Assembly: GCA_964473105.1 (NCBI GenBank)
Contig: CAYYNQ010000043.1
Location: 1-38,195, forward strand
Source: CAYYNQ01 sp964473105
Lineage (GTDB): Bacteria > Sumerlaeota > Sumerlaeia > MVZB01
Length of the DNA stretch: 38,195 bases
Direction: 5' to 3'
Every line of letters begins with the position of its first letter. The stretch's first letter is position 1. A program made the position numbers and the translations under genes. The notes under the pieces were generated by a model. It was not told the DNA's origin and did not search any database. It was given only the letters and a program-made list of their open reading frames with translations. Below are positions 24,138 to 33,919 of the stretch, one piece after another.

Positions 24138-27100
24138 CTATTCCTCCGTCGGCGATTCCGATTTTGATGCAGGCAACGACCCTTCCTCCACAGCCCCCAT
24201 TGCGGCCGCTACCATCTCTCCGGAATCCCCATGTTCCATATCCTCCGCACCTTCGACCTCCGTCTCTTCTTCTCCAAACTCCTCAGACTTTCTGGGAACA
24301 ATGTCATACTGCTTGTAGACCGAAAGACCCGTCCCGGCCGGCACAAGTAGCCCCATGATTACATTTTCCTTCAAGCCACGCAGATAGTCATAACGGCCAC
24401 GAACTGCCGCATCAGTCAACACCCGTGTCGTTTCCTGGAAGGAGGCCGCCGAGATGAACGAGTCAGTTTCAAGTGATGCCTTGGTCAGGCCGAGAAGCTT
24501 CGGACTGGCAACGGCCGGTTTCCCACCCTCGGCTTTGGTTTCCTGATTAATCTTGTTGAACTCAGAGCGATCGAGTTGCTGGCCAAACAACAGGCGGGTG
24601 TCACCCACGTCCTCGACAACAACCTTGCGCAGCATTTGTCTCAAAATGCTCTCGATATGCTTGTCGTTGATTGTCACACCTTGCAGACGGTAGACTTCCT
24701 GGACCTCACTGAGCAGAAATTCCTGGACCTCCTTCTCGCCCTTAATCCTCAACAGGTCATGGGGATTCACCGACCCATCGGTCAGCGCATCACCTGCCAC
24801 AACACGTTCACCATCACGGACGATAAGATGACGCACCAGCGGGACGGAGTAAACAGATTCTTCTCCGTCATCTGTTATAACCGCAACCCGACGGGCACCT
24901 TTCTGGATACCTCGGATCTCAACAATCCCGTCAACCTCTACAATGACCGAGGCATCTTTGGGCTTACGTGCCTCAAACAACTCGTCAATCCTTGGTAAAC
25001 CACCGGTAATGTCCTTGCTTTTTAACTTCAACCTCGGCAACCGTGCCAGTACTTGACCCGCAAAAATTTCCTTCTCATCCTGAATGCCCGGAACAATGAT
25101 CGCACCAGATGTCAGGTTGTATGTGGCAATGGGCTCATTTTTCTTAGCCCTGGCTGATGGCTTTGGCAGGATCTGGACCTGGGGATGGCGTTCCTCCTTG
25201 TGCTCCTGGATCACCAGTTGCACGTTTCCGGTTCGCGGGTCGATATCCTCGGATACAGTAACCCCACGGACAATATCCACGAACTTCACGATACCATCAT
25301 TCTCTGCGATGATCGGGGTCTGATTCGTGTCCCACTGCACGAACTTGTCACCCTTACTCACAGCTTCCCGGTCACCCTTAGTGATAACGGCCCCATAGGG
25401 GATATTCGGCAACCTCTGTATCTCATTGCCTTGGGCATCCTCCACGATTATCGTTCCCGTGCGAACAATTACAACGTGAACAACGCTACCGTCATCTTCC
25501 TTCCGCTTGACTGTCTTCAAACCTTCACGGTAATGAATAACGCCTTCATCCGACGCCTCATACCAGCCCTCGAGCTGAAGACTGGCGGTGCCGCCGATAT
25601 GAAATGTCCGTAAGGTTAACTGTGTGCCCGGCTCACCGATCGACTGGGCCGCTATGACTCCGACCGCCTCTCCGATCTCGACATCCATACCGGTCCCTAA
25701 ATTACGGCCGTAACATTTTTCACAGACACCACGACGGCTTTCACAAGTCAACACCGATCGAATATTTACACTCTCTATTCCGGTGTTCTCAATATCTTTG
25801 GCTATATCCTCAGTAATCATCACGTTGCGCTTGACAACAATTTTGTTGGTACTTGGATTCCTGAGAATCTTGGCCGTGACACGTCCGACAATACGATCAC
25901 ACAACGGTTCCAGAATTCTCTCGCCTTCAGCCGTTATCTCCGTGATCGGCTGAACCTCGATTCCGTCTGCCGTACCGCAATCCTCCTCGGTTACGATAAG
26001 ATCTTGTGCAATATCGACAAGCCGACGGGTCAGGTATCCTGCATCCGATGTCTTGAGAGCGGTGTCGGCAAGCCCTTTGCGCGCGCCATGGGTCGAAATG
26101 AAATACTCCAGTACACTCAGCCCTTCACGAAAATTGGACATGATCGGATTCTCGATAATCTCGCCAACGCCGCCGGTCAGTTTTTTTGTCGGCTTCTGCA
26201 TCAGTCCGCGCATTCCCGCCAACTGACGGACCTGGGCCATATTACCCCGCGCTCCCGAATGCGCCATGATCCATATGGGGTTCAAACCCTCCTGATCATC
26301 CTTCAACCCCTCAGTCATGTCATTGGCTACCTGTTCCGACGCATGGGACCACTTGTTGATAACCTCAAAGTAACGCTCCTCATTAGTAATCGAACCCTGT
26401 TCATAACGCTTTTGCACCTTGGCAACCTCACGAAGAGCCGCCTTGATAATCTTCGGCTTGGTTTCTGGGATTTTCATGTCATTGATACACACCGAGATCC
26501 CAGCATACTTCGCATAATGAAAGCCAAGATTCTTCATGTTATCCAGCATTTGGGATGTCTTATGCGGTCCACATATCTTATGGGTGAGGTCGACCAATTG
26601 GACCAAACTCTTCTTCGTCATAACTTGGTTGAAAAACACCGATTCGGGATCGAGATAGTTGATTTCAGCAGGCAAGACACTGTTGAAAATGATCCGTCCC
26701 GGGGTTGTTGTGATCAGGCGACCCCCAATTCGAACCTTGATTTCAGCCTGCAGGTGCAGTGTTCCAAACTGGAATGCAGTCTCGATCTCGTCAGCTCCGG
26801 AGAAAATCATGCCTTCGCCGTTGACACCACGAAGCATTTTCGTCAGATAAAAACAACCCAGCACCATGTCCTGCGATGGAGTTGAAATTGGTCCCCCGCT
26901 TGCCGGAGAAATGATGTTGTTCTCGGCCAGCATCAACAGGTGGGCCTCCATTTTGGCCTCCGTTGATAGAGGGACATGGACCGCCATCTGATCACCGTCG
27001 AAGTCAGCATTGAAAGCAGTGCATGCCAGTGGGTGCAGTCGAATGGCCTTACCCTCAACGAGACGGGGCATGAAAGCCTGTACGCCAAGGCGATGGAGTG

Positions 27101-28517
27101 TCGGTGCACGGTTCAATAATACAGGATGATCATGAATGATGTCGTCAAGGATATCGTAGACAACAGGCTCCTCCTTCTCGATCATTCGCTTGGCCGACTT
27201 GATCGTGTTGCAGTGACCACGTTTCTGAAGCTCATGAATGATGAACGGGTCAAACAATTCAAGTGCCATTTTCTTTGGAAGGCCGCATTCGTTGAAATGG
27301 AGATCCGGGCCTACAACAATGACAGAGCGACCGGAATAGTCCACACGCTTGCCCAACAGATTCTGGCGGAACCGCCCCTGCTTGCCCTTGAGCATGTCAG
27401 ACAGCGATTTCAGTGGACGATTATTGTGCCCCTTGGTCGGACGCGTCCGTCGGCTGTTGTCAAACAAAGCATCTACCGCCTCCTGCAACATACGCTTCTC
27501 GTTACGCAAAATCACATCTGGCGCATGTAGCTCATTTAGCCTCTTCAGCCGGTTGTTGCGGTTGATCACGCGACGATAAAGGTCGTTGAGATCGGATGTC
27601 GCAAAACGCCCACCATCCAAATGAACAAGCGGACGCAAGTCCGGCGGAATCACGGGCAATACCTCAAGGATCATCCATGAGGGATTGTTGTCCGACTGGC
27701 GAAAGGCCTCAAGGACTTTGAGTCGTTTGATAATCTTTGCCCTTTTCTGCAGCGACCCTGACTTACGCATCTCGACCATCAGTCGATCGGCATCTTCCTC
27801 AATCTGGATCTTCTTGAGTAATTCACGGACAGCTTCGGCACCGATCATGATATTGACACGATCGGCATAAACCTCACGATACTTGCGAGTCTCCTCCTCG
27901 GACAGAATTTGTTTTTCTCGTAGCGGTGAATCGCCAGGATCAACAACAATGTAATCTTGGAAATACAGGACTTTGCCCAGGTCCCGAACCGAAACGTCAA
28001 GTAGGTTGGCTATCCGGCTGCTGGTACCCTTGTAGAACCAGATATGGCAAACCGGTGCGGCCAGTTTGATATGTCCCATCCTGTGTCGGCGCACCTTGCT
28101 CTCAGTCACCTCCACACCACATCGGTCACAGACAATACCCTTGTACTTGATCCGTTTGTATTTTCCGCAGGAACATTCCCAATCTTTGACCGGTCCGAAA
28201 ATACGCTCACAGAACAGGCCGTCCTTCTCAGGCTTGAACGTCCGGTAGTTGATGGTCTCGGGTTTTTTAACCTCGCCAAAACTCGTGGGGTCAACGGATT
28301 CACCCAATCGCCCCAACTGGAGGCTGGACAGGTGTTCAGCCTGCCGCCGCTGACGACTCGACCATTTTAAGATCTGCCCGGGTGAAGCGAGAGATATGCG
28401 GCAGATCGCATTGGTTTCATCAATCCGTTCCTCACGTGGCCTGCCTCGGCGGGTTTGACTACCCCCCCCGGACATCGAACGAAACGAACCTTGTTGCTCA
28501 GTAACGGCACTTGCCAT
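24138..28517 (-). CDS. rpoC: DNA-directed RNA polymerase subunit beta-prime
   Basis: This 1459-residue catalytic subunit begins at ATG 28517 (AAAGGGG upstream; TTG 28526 would add three residues). The first zinc site is CSCGKYKRIKYKGIVCDRC (residues 115-133). The catalytic magnesium motif NADFDGDQ is at 503-510. The second zinc site reads CESRRGVCEKCYGRNLG. The trigger loop (QLTLRTFHIGGTAS) is interrupted before DITGGLPRIDELFEARKPKD by about 190 residues, the SI3 insertion of Gram-negative lineages. Odd features are about 50 unusual N-terminal residues and an in-frame segment (about 54-79) separating the ASPGQILKWS strand from FGEVKKPETINYRTFKPE, which are contiguous in other bacteria. An acidic C-terminal tail follows the last core helices. 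It lies about 110 bases downstream of rpoB. Confidence 0.98.
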   Translation of the reverse strand: MASAVTEQQGSFRSMSGGGSQTRRGRPREERIDETNAICRISLASPGQILKWSSRQRRQAEHLSSLQLGRLGESVDPTSFGEVKKPETINYRTFKPEKDGLFCERIFGPVKDWECSCGKYKRIKYKGIVCDRCGVEVTESKVRRHRMGHIKLAAPVCHIWFYKGTSSRIANLLDVSVRDLGKVLYFQDYIVVDPGDSPLREKQILSEEETRKYREVYADRVNIMIGAEAVRELLKKIQIEEDADRLMVEMRKSGSLQKRAKIIKRLKVLEAFRQSDNNPSWMILEVLPVIPPDLRPLVHLDGGRFATSDLNDLYRRVINRNNRLKRLNELHAPDVILRNEKRMLQEAVDALFDNSRRTRPTKGHNNRPLKSLSDMLKGKQGRFRQNLLGKRVDYSGRSVIVVGPDLHFNECGLPKKMALELFDPFIIHELQKRGHCNTIKSAKRMIEKEEPVVYDILDDIIHDHPVLLNRAPTLHRLGVQAFMPRLVEGKAIRLHPLACTAFNADFDGDQMAVHVPLSTEAKMEAHLLMLAENNIISPASGGPISTPSQDMVLGCFYLTKMLRGVNGEGMIFSGADEIETAFQFGTLHLQAEIKVRIGGRLITTTPGRIIFNSVLPAEINYLDPESVFFNQVMTKKSLVQLVDLTHKICGPHKTSQMLDNMKNLGFHYAKYAGISVCINDMKIPETKPKIIKAALREVAKVQKRYEQGSITNEERYFEVINKWSHASEQVANDMTEGLKDDQEGLNPIWIMAHSGARGNMAQVRQLAGMRGLMQKPTKKLTGGVGEIIENPIMSNFREGLSVLEYFISTHGARKGLADTALKTSDAGYLTRRLVDIAQDLIVTEEDCGTADGIEVQPITEITAEGERILEPLCDRIVGRVTAKILRNPSTNKIVVKRNVMITEDIAKDIENTGIESVNIRSVLTCESRRGVCEKCYGRNLGTGMDVEIGEAVGVIAAQSIGEPGTQLTLRTFHIGGTASLQLEGWYEASDEGVIHYREGLKTVKRKEDDGSVVHVVIVRTGTIIVEDAQGNEIQRLPNIPYGAVITKGDREAVSKGDKFVQWDTNQTPIIAENDGIVKFVDIVRGVTVSEDIDPRTGNVQLVIQEHKEERHPQVQILPKPSARAKKNEPIATYNLTSGAIIVPGIQDEKEIFAGQVLARLPRLKLKSKDITGGLPRIDELFEARKPKDASVIVEVDGIVEIRGIQKGARRVAVITDDGEESVYSVPLVRHLIVRDGERVVAGDALTDGSVNPHDLLRIKGEKEVQEFLLSEVQEVYRLQGVTINDKHIESILRQMLRKVVVEDVGDTRLLFGQQLDRSEFNKINQETKAEGGKPAVASPKLLGLTKASLETDSFISAASFQETTRVLTDAAVRGRYDYLRGLKENVIMGLLVPAGTGLSVYKQYDIVPRKSEEFGEEETEVEGAEDMEHGDSGEMVAAAMGAVEEGSLPASKSESPTEE

Positions 28518-28626
28518 GTGAACCAACCCCTTTTCAGATTTTCTTTATCACGTGACTGATTTAATCCCGCATCTATGACATGTTTGCAACCGGCGATGCA
28601 GGAGGACGCACGCCCCTCCATCTTGA

Positions 28627-31600
28627 CTACTCACCCTTCTCCTTAACCGTCGCAACTTCAACTTCTTCATCCTCATCTTCATCCTCACCCTCATCCCCCA
28701 ACTCATCCTCACCGAGCATGTCGGAATTCGTCAGTATGATTCCTGCCTCCTCATCTTCTTCCTCGTCCTGGACCTGTTCATGCAAGTCCTTTGTACTCAA
28801 CAACTCAAGATCAAGGCACAATCCCTGCAGTTCTTTGACCAAAACGTTGAACGACTCAGGTACACCGGGGGCGGAAGCATTCAGTCCCTTGACAATTGAT
28901 TCGTAAATTCGGGTCCTACCTTGCACATCGTCGGACTTGACCGTCAATAACTCCTGCAGTGTATGTGCAGCGCCATAGGCCTCCAATGCCCAGACTTCCA
29001 TTTCACCGAACCTCTGCCCGCCAAACTGGGCTTTGCCGCCCAAGGGCTGCTGGGTCACGAGCGAATAGGGGCCGATAGAACGGGCGTGCATCTTGTCATC
29101 TACCAAGTGTGCCAGTTTCAGCATATAGATGATGCCAACAGTTACCTCATGCTGAAAGGGCTCACCTACCAGTCCGTCATAGAGAACAGTCTGTCCATTC
29201 TCAGGCAACCCTGCTTTCTTCAGCCATTCCTTGACCTGAGACTCTCGGCAACCGTCGAACACCGGCGTCGAGATTTTACAGTCCAGCAGGGCAGCCGCCC
29301 AACCCAGGTGAGTTTCCAGGATTTGACCCACGTTCATCCGGCTGGGTACGCCGAGTGGGTTTAGACAGACATCGACCGGGGTCCCGTTTTCGAGGAAGGG
29401 CATATCCTCCTCGGGAAGGATCCTGGCGACAACGCCTTTGTTTCCGTGTCGGCCAGCCATCTTATCACCAACGGAAACCTTGCGTTTCGTGGCCAAATAA
29501 ACCTTGACCAGTTTGTTCACGCCGGGAGGCAGTTCATCCCCAGTCTTGATACGGTCAATTTTATTGTCCGCTTGGTCTTTAATTGAATTCTCGCGTGATA
29601 TTGCTCTCTGAAATAGCCGCTTGATCTCCAGACCTTTGGGGCCGTCCACGGGTAGCATGCCGGCCTTGAGACAATCATTTTTCACGTATTCGATCACGGC
29701 GGGCGTGACACGCCCGCCAGGCTTCAAGACTCTACGACCGGTTTCAAAGTTAGTGATCGGTCTGTCGATACCACCGAGCGGCTCCTTAAGTTCACTGTCA
29801 AACTGTGACCATAGTTCCTCGATGGCATTGTCACGATCCTCATTCAACTCGGCGATTTTCTGCCGGTCCTTCTTGTCAGCCCGACCTCCCCGCTCCTTGC
29901 GGCTGAAGACCTTGATGTCGATCACCGTCCCGGTCGTGCCGGGCGGGACCTTGAGACTCGCATCACGAACATCCCCGGCCTTTTCACCAAAAATCGCCCT
30001 TAATAGTTTCTCTTCACTAGTCAACTCGGTCTCACCCTTGGGCGTGACCTTGCCGACAAGGATATCTCCAGGCTCGACCTCTGCGCCGATATACACCAGC
30101 CCATGGTCATCGAGCTTGGAAAGGGCATCCTCACTGACGTTAGGAATATCCCGGGTTACCTCCTCCTTCCCCAACTTCGTGTCACGTGCGTCAATTTCAA
30201 ATTCTTCGATATGGATCGATGTATAAACATCATCCTTCACGAGGCGCTCACTGAGCAAAATTGCATCCTCGAAGTTGTATCCCCCCCAAGGCATGAAGGC
30301 GACAAGCAGATTCTTTCCCAGTGCTAGTTCGCCATGATCCGTCGCCGGGCCGTCTGCAAGCACATCCCCACTCTTGATCTTGGCGCCTAACTTGACAACG
30401 GGACGCTGATTGATACACGTGTTCTGGTTGGACCGGTGAAACTTGCGCATCCGATAACGATCCACAACGCCATCTTCATTACTAATCGAAATCTCCTCGG
30501 CCGAGGCCCGTATCACTTCGCCCCCATTCTTTGCGAGGACGCAGACACCGGAGTCCATCGCGGCCTTGCGTTCTACACCTGTGCCCACGACAGGGCTGTC
30601 GGTGTAGAGCAATGGCACAGCCTGTCGCTGCATATTGGAACCCATCAGTGCACGGTTTGCATCGTCATGTTCCAGAAAAGGAATCAGTGACGCAGACACC
30701 GAAACCAACTGCTTGGGCGAAACGTCCATGTAATCGACATCCCCGGCGGGCAGCCTGGGATAATCATCACGATACCGGCTGAGAACCGTGTCCTCGACGA
30801 ACTTGCCGGTGGATTGATCAACCTTCGCGTTGGCCTGCGCAATTCGGTAATCGTCCTCTATATCCGCGGTCATGTAATCGATGGACTTCTTGACCTTGCC
30901 ACCTTCAGCCTTGATGTAGGGAGTCTCGATAAAGCCGAACTGGTTAATGCGCGCATAGGTTGACAGTGACGAGATCAGCCCGATATTGGGACCTTCGGGA
31001 GTCTCGATCGGACAGATGCGCCCATAATGCGAGTAGTGAACATCACGAACCTCGAAGCCCGCACGATCGCGTGACAGACCACCCGGGCCCAAAGCCGATA
31101 GGCGTCGCTTGTGCGTCAGCTCAGACAAGGGATTGGTCTGATCCATAAACTGGCTAAGCTGACTTCTCCCGAAAAAATCCTTCACCGCGGAGACAATTGG
31201 CTTGGCGTTGATCAGATTGTGGGGCATCAGGTTTTCCAATTCGATAATAGCCATTCTCTCCCGGGCGGTCTTTTCCAATTCGGCGAGCCCGACACGCATT
31301 TGGTTCTGAAGCAATTCACCGACCGAACGCACGCGCCGGTTTCCCAGATGATCAATATCGTCCGCATCGACATGCCCGTTCTGCAGCCTGACCAGATGTT
31401 TCATGACCTCAACAATGTCACCGGGATCCAGCAGACGGTTTTCGCCGGATCCCCCCTTCTTCTTGAACATCCTATTGATCTTGAAGCGACCCACCAGGCC
31501 CAGGTCATAGCGTTTTGCGGAAATAAACATTTCCTCCATCAGTCGACTTCCGGCAAGCACAGACACAGGATTTCCTGGCCTCATCTTCTTGAAGAACTCA

Positions 31601-32727
31601 ATCAGCGCCTCCTCATAGGAACGAACCTTGTCCTTCTCAAGTGTCTGGAAAATCGTATCCCCCTCCTCGTGTGCACGCCCCAACAGATTCACCTTGCGAA
31701 TCTTGCATTCAGCCGCCCGTCGCAGGAATGAAGTCGTGATTTTTTCCCAATATTCACCGATAATCTCACCACTCTTCCTATCGACAACGTCCTCGGCGAG
31801 AATACGACCGACGATGTCCTCATAGCCCTTCGAAACGGTGAGATAAACCTTTTTAACGCTGCTTTTCTTCAGTGTGTCGGCAAGTTTCTTCGTTAGTCTG
31901 GCACCACGATCCGCCATTTTTTTTGCCGTTTTGGGGTCAATGACCTCCTCGATCAACTCCTCACCGATGTAATCCTCCAGTTGTGTTGTCCTCGTGGCAC
32001 CCTTTGAGAAATCGTCCAGAGCAACGCCCTCCACCTGGAAAAATTCATCCACAAAATTCCGGTCCTCATGCTGATTGAAAACTCGAAGGAAGGTGGTTGC
32101 AGGAATTTTCCGTTTCCGGTCAATCATGACCCACATCAATCTATTAATATCGATTTCGAATTCAATCCAGGCCCAACGGTAAGGTATTATTCTCGCGGAA
32201 AACAGGTCCTTGCCGTTCGAGTGCACGCCGGTTGAAAATGAGACACCCGGCGAACGGTGCAACTGGCTCACAATAACCCGTTCGGCACCGTTGATAATGA
32301 ACGTTCCCTGCTCGGTCATCAGGGGTATTTCACCCATGTAAGTTTCCTGCTCCTTACTCTCGACGACCTCGATCATACCCGTGGCTTCATCCGTTTCTCG
32401 AATGATTAGCTGAAGCCTGACCTTCAGGGGCACCGCATAGGTCATCCCACGTTCGATACATTCACGTACCGTATACTTGGGTGATCCAAAACTGTATTCC
32501 TCGAACTCCAATGTCGATGGATGGTTCGAAGCCTTGATAGGGAAGATGGACTTGAATATTTCATGAAGACCCTTATCCTCGCGTGCATCCGGAGGAACAT
32601 TCATCTGGAGAAATTCACTGTAGGAAAGCTTCTGGGTCTCCAACAGATAAGGCATCTCCATGGGCTCGACAATCCGGGCGAATGAAAATCGTTCTTCCTT
32701 ATTTTTACGCGATGACTTTGGCACCAT
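28627..32727 (-). CDS. rpoB: DNA-directed RNA polymerase subunit beta
   Basis: This 1366-residue protein carries the standard landmarks. FSFARIVEPMEMPYLLETQK is at the start. The rifampicin pocket reads SQLSQFMDQTNPLSELTHKR with LSALGPGGL, carrying the sensitive-type Asp, His and Ser. ICPIETPEGPNIGLISSL and GDKMAGRHGNKGVV (active-site lysines) follow. QPLGGKAQFGGQRFGEMEVW and PESFNVLVKELQGL close the core. After LCLDLELL an extra 56-residue, very acidic tail is added (DEEEDEE, DEGEDEDEDEE). I prefer ATG 32727, which has GGAGG and AAGGA upstream; ATG 32745 adds six residues with no clear site. It is separated from rplL by a strong hairpin and is followed by rpoC. Confidence 0.98.
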   Translation of the reverse strand: MVPKSSRKNKEERFSFARIVEPMEMPYLLETQKLSYSEFLQMNVPPDAREDKGLHEIFKSIFPIKASNHPSTLEFEEYSFGSPKYTVRECIERGMTYAVPLKVRLQLIIRETDEATGMIEVVESKEQETYMGEIPLMTEQGTFIINGAERVIVSQLHRSPGVSFSTGVHSNGKDLFSARIIPYRWAWIEFEIDINRLMWVMIDRKRKIPATTFLRVFNQHEDRNFVDEFFQVEGVALDDFSKGATRTTQLEDYIGEELIEEVIDPKTAKKMADRGARLTKKLADTLKKSSVKKVYLTVSKGYEDIVGRILAEDVVDRKSGEIIGEYWEKITTSFLRRAAECKIRKVNLLGRAHEEGDTIFQTLEKDKVRSYEEALIEFFKKMRPGNPVSVLAGSRLMEEMFISAKRYDLGLVGRFKINRMFKKKGGSGENRLLDPGDIVEVMKHLVRLQNGHVDADDIDHLGNRRVRSVGELLQNQMRVGLAELEKTARERMAIIELENLMPHNLINAKPIVSAVKDFFGRSQLSQFMDQTNPLSELTHKRRLSALGPGGLSRDRAGFEVRDVHYSHYGRICPIETPEGPNIGLISSLSTYARINQFGFIETPYIKAEGGKVKKSIDYMTADIEDDYRIAQANAKVDQSTGKFVEDTVLSRYRDDYPRLPAGDVDYMDVSPKQLVSVSASLIPFLEHDDANRALMGSNMQRQAVPLLYTDSPVVGTGVERKAAMDSGVCVLAKNGGEVIRASAEEISISNEDGVVDRYRMRKFHRSNQNTCINQRPVVKLGAKIKSGDVLADGPATDHGELALGKNLLVAFMPWGGYNFEDAILLSERLVKDDVYTSIHIEEFEIDARDTKLGKEEVTRDIPNVSEDALSKLDDHGLVYIGAEVEPGDILVGKVTPKGETELTSEEKLLRAIFGEKAGDVRDASLKVPPGTTGTVIDIKVFSRKERGGRADKKDRQKIAELNEDRDNAIEELWSQFDSELKEPLGGIDRPITNFETGRRVLKPGGRVTPAVIEYVKNDCLKAGMLPVDGPKGLEIKRLFQRAISRENSIKDQADNKIDRIKTGDELPPGVNKLVKVYLATKRKVSVGDKMAGRHGNKGVVARILPEEDMPFLENGTPVDVCLNPLGVPSRMNVGQILETHLGWAAALLDCKISTPVFDGCRESQVKEWLKKAGLPENGQTVLYDGLVGEPFQHEVTVGIIYMLKLAHLVDDKMHARSIGPYSLVTQQPLGGKAQFGGQRFGEMEVWALEAYGAAHTLQELLTVKSDDVQGRTRIYESIVKGLNASAPGVPESFNVLVKELQGLCLDLELLSTKDLHEQVQDEEEDEEAGIILTNSDMLGEDELGDEGEDEDEDEEVEVATVKEKGE

Positions 32728-32841
32728 AGATCCTTGAACCTCCATGAATGGAACTACCCGGTGTGGGCCGTTCTATATCGAAATATATGAATTTCCTTGA
32801 AACCGGACATGTGTCCCGTAATCTTTCTGGATCCGGATCAC

Positions 32842-32876
32842 GGTGCCCCGGCCGTTTCTGAATCGGCCGGGGCACC
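32842..32876 (-). promoter_or_regulatory. Perfect 13-bp hairpin between rplL and rpoB (attenuator or processing site)
   Basis: GGTGCCCCGGCCG (32842-32854) and CGGCCGGGGCACC (32864-32876) form an exact inverted repeat of 13 GC-rich pairs around a nine-base loop. It lies 26 bases past the rplL stop and about 115 bases before rpoB. There is no T-run on the minus strand. In Escherichia coli this interval holds a partial terminator and an RNase III cut site that lower rpoBC expression relative to the ribosomal genes. An equivalent role is inferred. Confidence 0.75.
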
Positions 32877-32901
32877 ATGTCCAGACGGGTTTCGTTCAGA
32901 C

Positions 32902-33300
32902 TCAGGTCAGTTCAACCTCGGCACCCGCCTCTTCGAGCTGCTTCTTGAACTTCTCAGCTTCGTCCTTGGGAAGGTCCGTCACCAAGTCTTTCGGTACGCT
33001 TTCCACCAGTTCCTTGGCCTCCTTCAGACCAAGATCTGGCTTGATTGCACGAACCTCCTTGATGACCTTGATTTTCTTGGCGGCATCAATCGCCTTGATC
33101 ACGACATTGAACTCGGTTTTCTCCTCAGCCGCCGCGCCACCGGCATCACCGGCCGGCGCAGCAACACCCGCAACCGCTACCGGCGCAGCAGCGGACACGT
33201 CGAACTTTTCCTCGAACTTCTCTACAAATTCCTTGACCTGCAACAGAGACCATTCGCCCACTGCGTCAAGTACCTGATCGGGAGTAAGTGATTCAGCCAT
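32902..33300 (-). CDS. rplL: 50S ribosomal protein L7/L12
   Basis: This 132-residue stalk protein has the N-terminal dimerisation domain MAESLTPDQVLDAVGEWSLL, an Ala/Gly/Pro-rich hinge (AAAPVAVAGVAAPAG), and a C-terminal factor-binding domain with EKTEFNVVIKAIDAAKKIKV, VIKEVRAIKPDLGLKEAKEL and VESVPKDL. It recruits translation factors to the ribosome. The start is ATG 33300, with AGGAG upstream; the frame continues 14 codons further to ATG 33342, but that extension lies outside the family's usual N-terminus. It is about 80 bases downstream of rplJ, its ribosomal partner. Confidence 0.97.
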   Translation of the reverse strand: MAESLTPDQVLDAVGEWSLLQVKEFVEKFEEKFDVSAAAPVAVAGVAAPAGDAGGAAAEEKTEFNVVIKAIDAAKKIKVIKEVRAIKPDLGLKEAKELVESVPKDLVTDLPKDEAEKFKKQLEEAGAEVELT

Positions 33301-33379
33301 TTGTGCATTTGCTCCTATCTTGTTTTTCTTTGTATTTTTCAATGGGGTCAGGGGTCAAATGGCCCAGCTGACCCGTATA

Positions 33380-33919
33380 TCAGCCGGGGTCCCCGGATCC
33401 ATCTAGCTTCTCTCCAAGCGCGTTAAATGCGTAGGCAACCTTGAGCAGCACGGCGTTCATTCCAACAGCCACCTTGGTCGCCGGCTGTTTGAAACCAAAC
33501 GCCATCATTCCCAGCAGGTCCCTGCGGCTCGGCATCTTCGACAAACTCATAACACCTGCCGGATCTAACACACGCCCTTCAAGCAGCCCACCCTTGATGA
33601 TTAAATTGGTATTGTCCTCGGCGAATTTGACCAAGATGCGTGCCGGGGCCACCGGATCCTCGATGCCAAAGGAAACAGACGTGTTTCCAATTAGCATCTG
33701 ATCCATGTTCTCACACTGAGCCTGCTCAAGCGCCCTTTTCAACAAGCGGTTCTTGACAACCCGCATCTCAATGGCCTCGCTGCGCAACTGCGCACGCAAA
33801 TCACTGATTTCGGCTACCGTCAAACCCTTGAAGTCAGTCAGAACAGCGGACTGGGATTGGCATAGCTTTTCCGAGAAAATATTCACGCATTCGGTTTTTT
33901 CGGATAGTCGCATTTTCAT
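33380..33919 (-). CDS. rplJ: 50S ribosomal protein L10
   Basis: This 179-residue protein is the stalk base that binds L7/L12 dimers and 23S rRNA. Diagnostic blocks are SQSAVLTDFKGLTVAEISDL (about residues 21-40), MRVVKNRLLKRAL (about residues 51-63), GNTSVSFGIEDPVAPARIL, GGLLEGRVLDPAGVMSLSKM and PSRRDLLGMM. The C-terminal helix that holds L7/L12 (VGMNAVLLKVAYAFNALGEK) is present. I chose ATG 33919 (MKMRLSEK) with GGAGG 14 bases upstream; ATG 33913 is equally possible. A 390-base gap separates it from rplA and appears to be a regulatory leader. Confidence 0.95.
   Translation of the reverse strand: MKMRLSEKTECVNIFSEKLCQSQSAVLTDFKGLTVAEISDLRAQLRSEAIEMRVVKNRLLKRALEQAQCENMDQMLIGNTSVSFGIEDPVAPARILVKFAEDNTNLIIKGGLLEGRVLDPAGVMSLSKMPSRRDLLGMMAFGFKQPATKVAVGMNAVLLKVAYAFNALGEKLDGSGDPG

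Noticed and set aside
26004..26885. Plus-strand frame of 293 residues opposite rpoC
   Set aside because: It lies wholly inside rpoC on the other strand, and its text is explained by antisense reading of conserved polymerase codons.
31111..31731. Plus-strand frame of 206 residues opposite rpoB
   Set aside because: It lies wholly inside rpoB on the other strand, and no family resemblance is seen.
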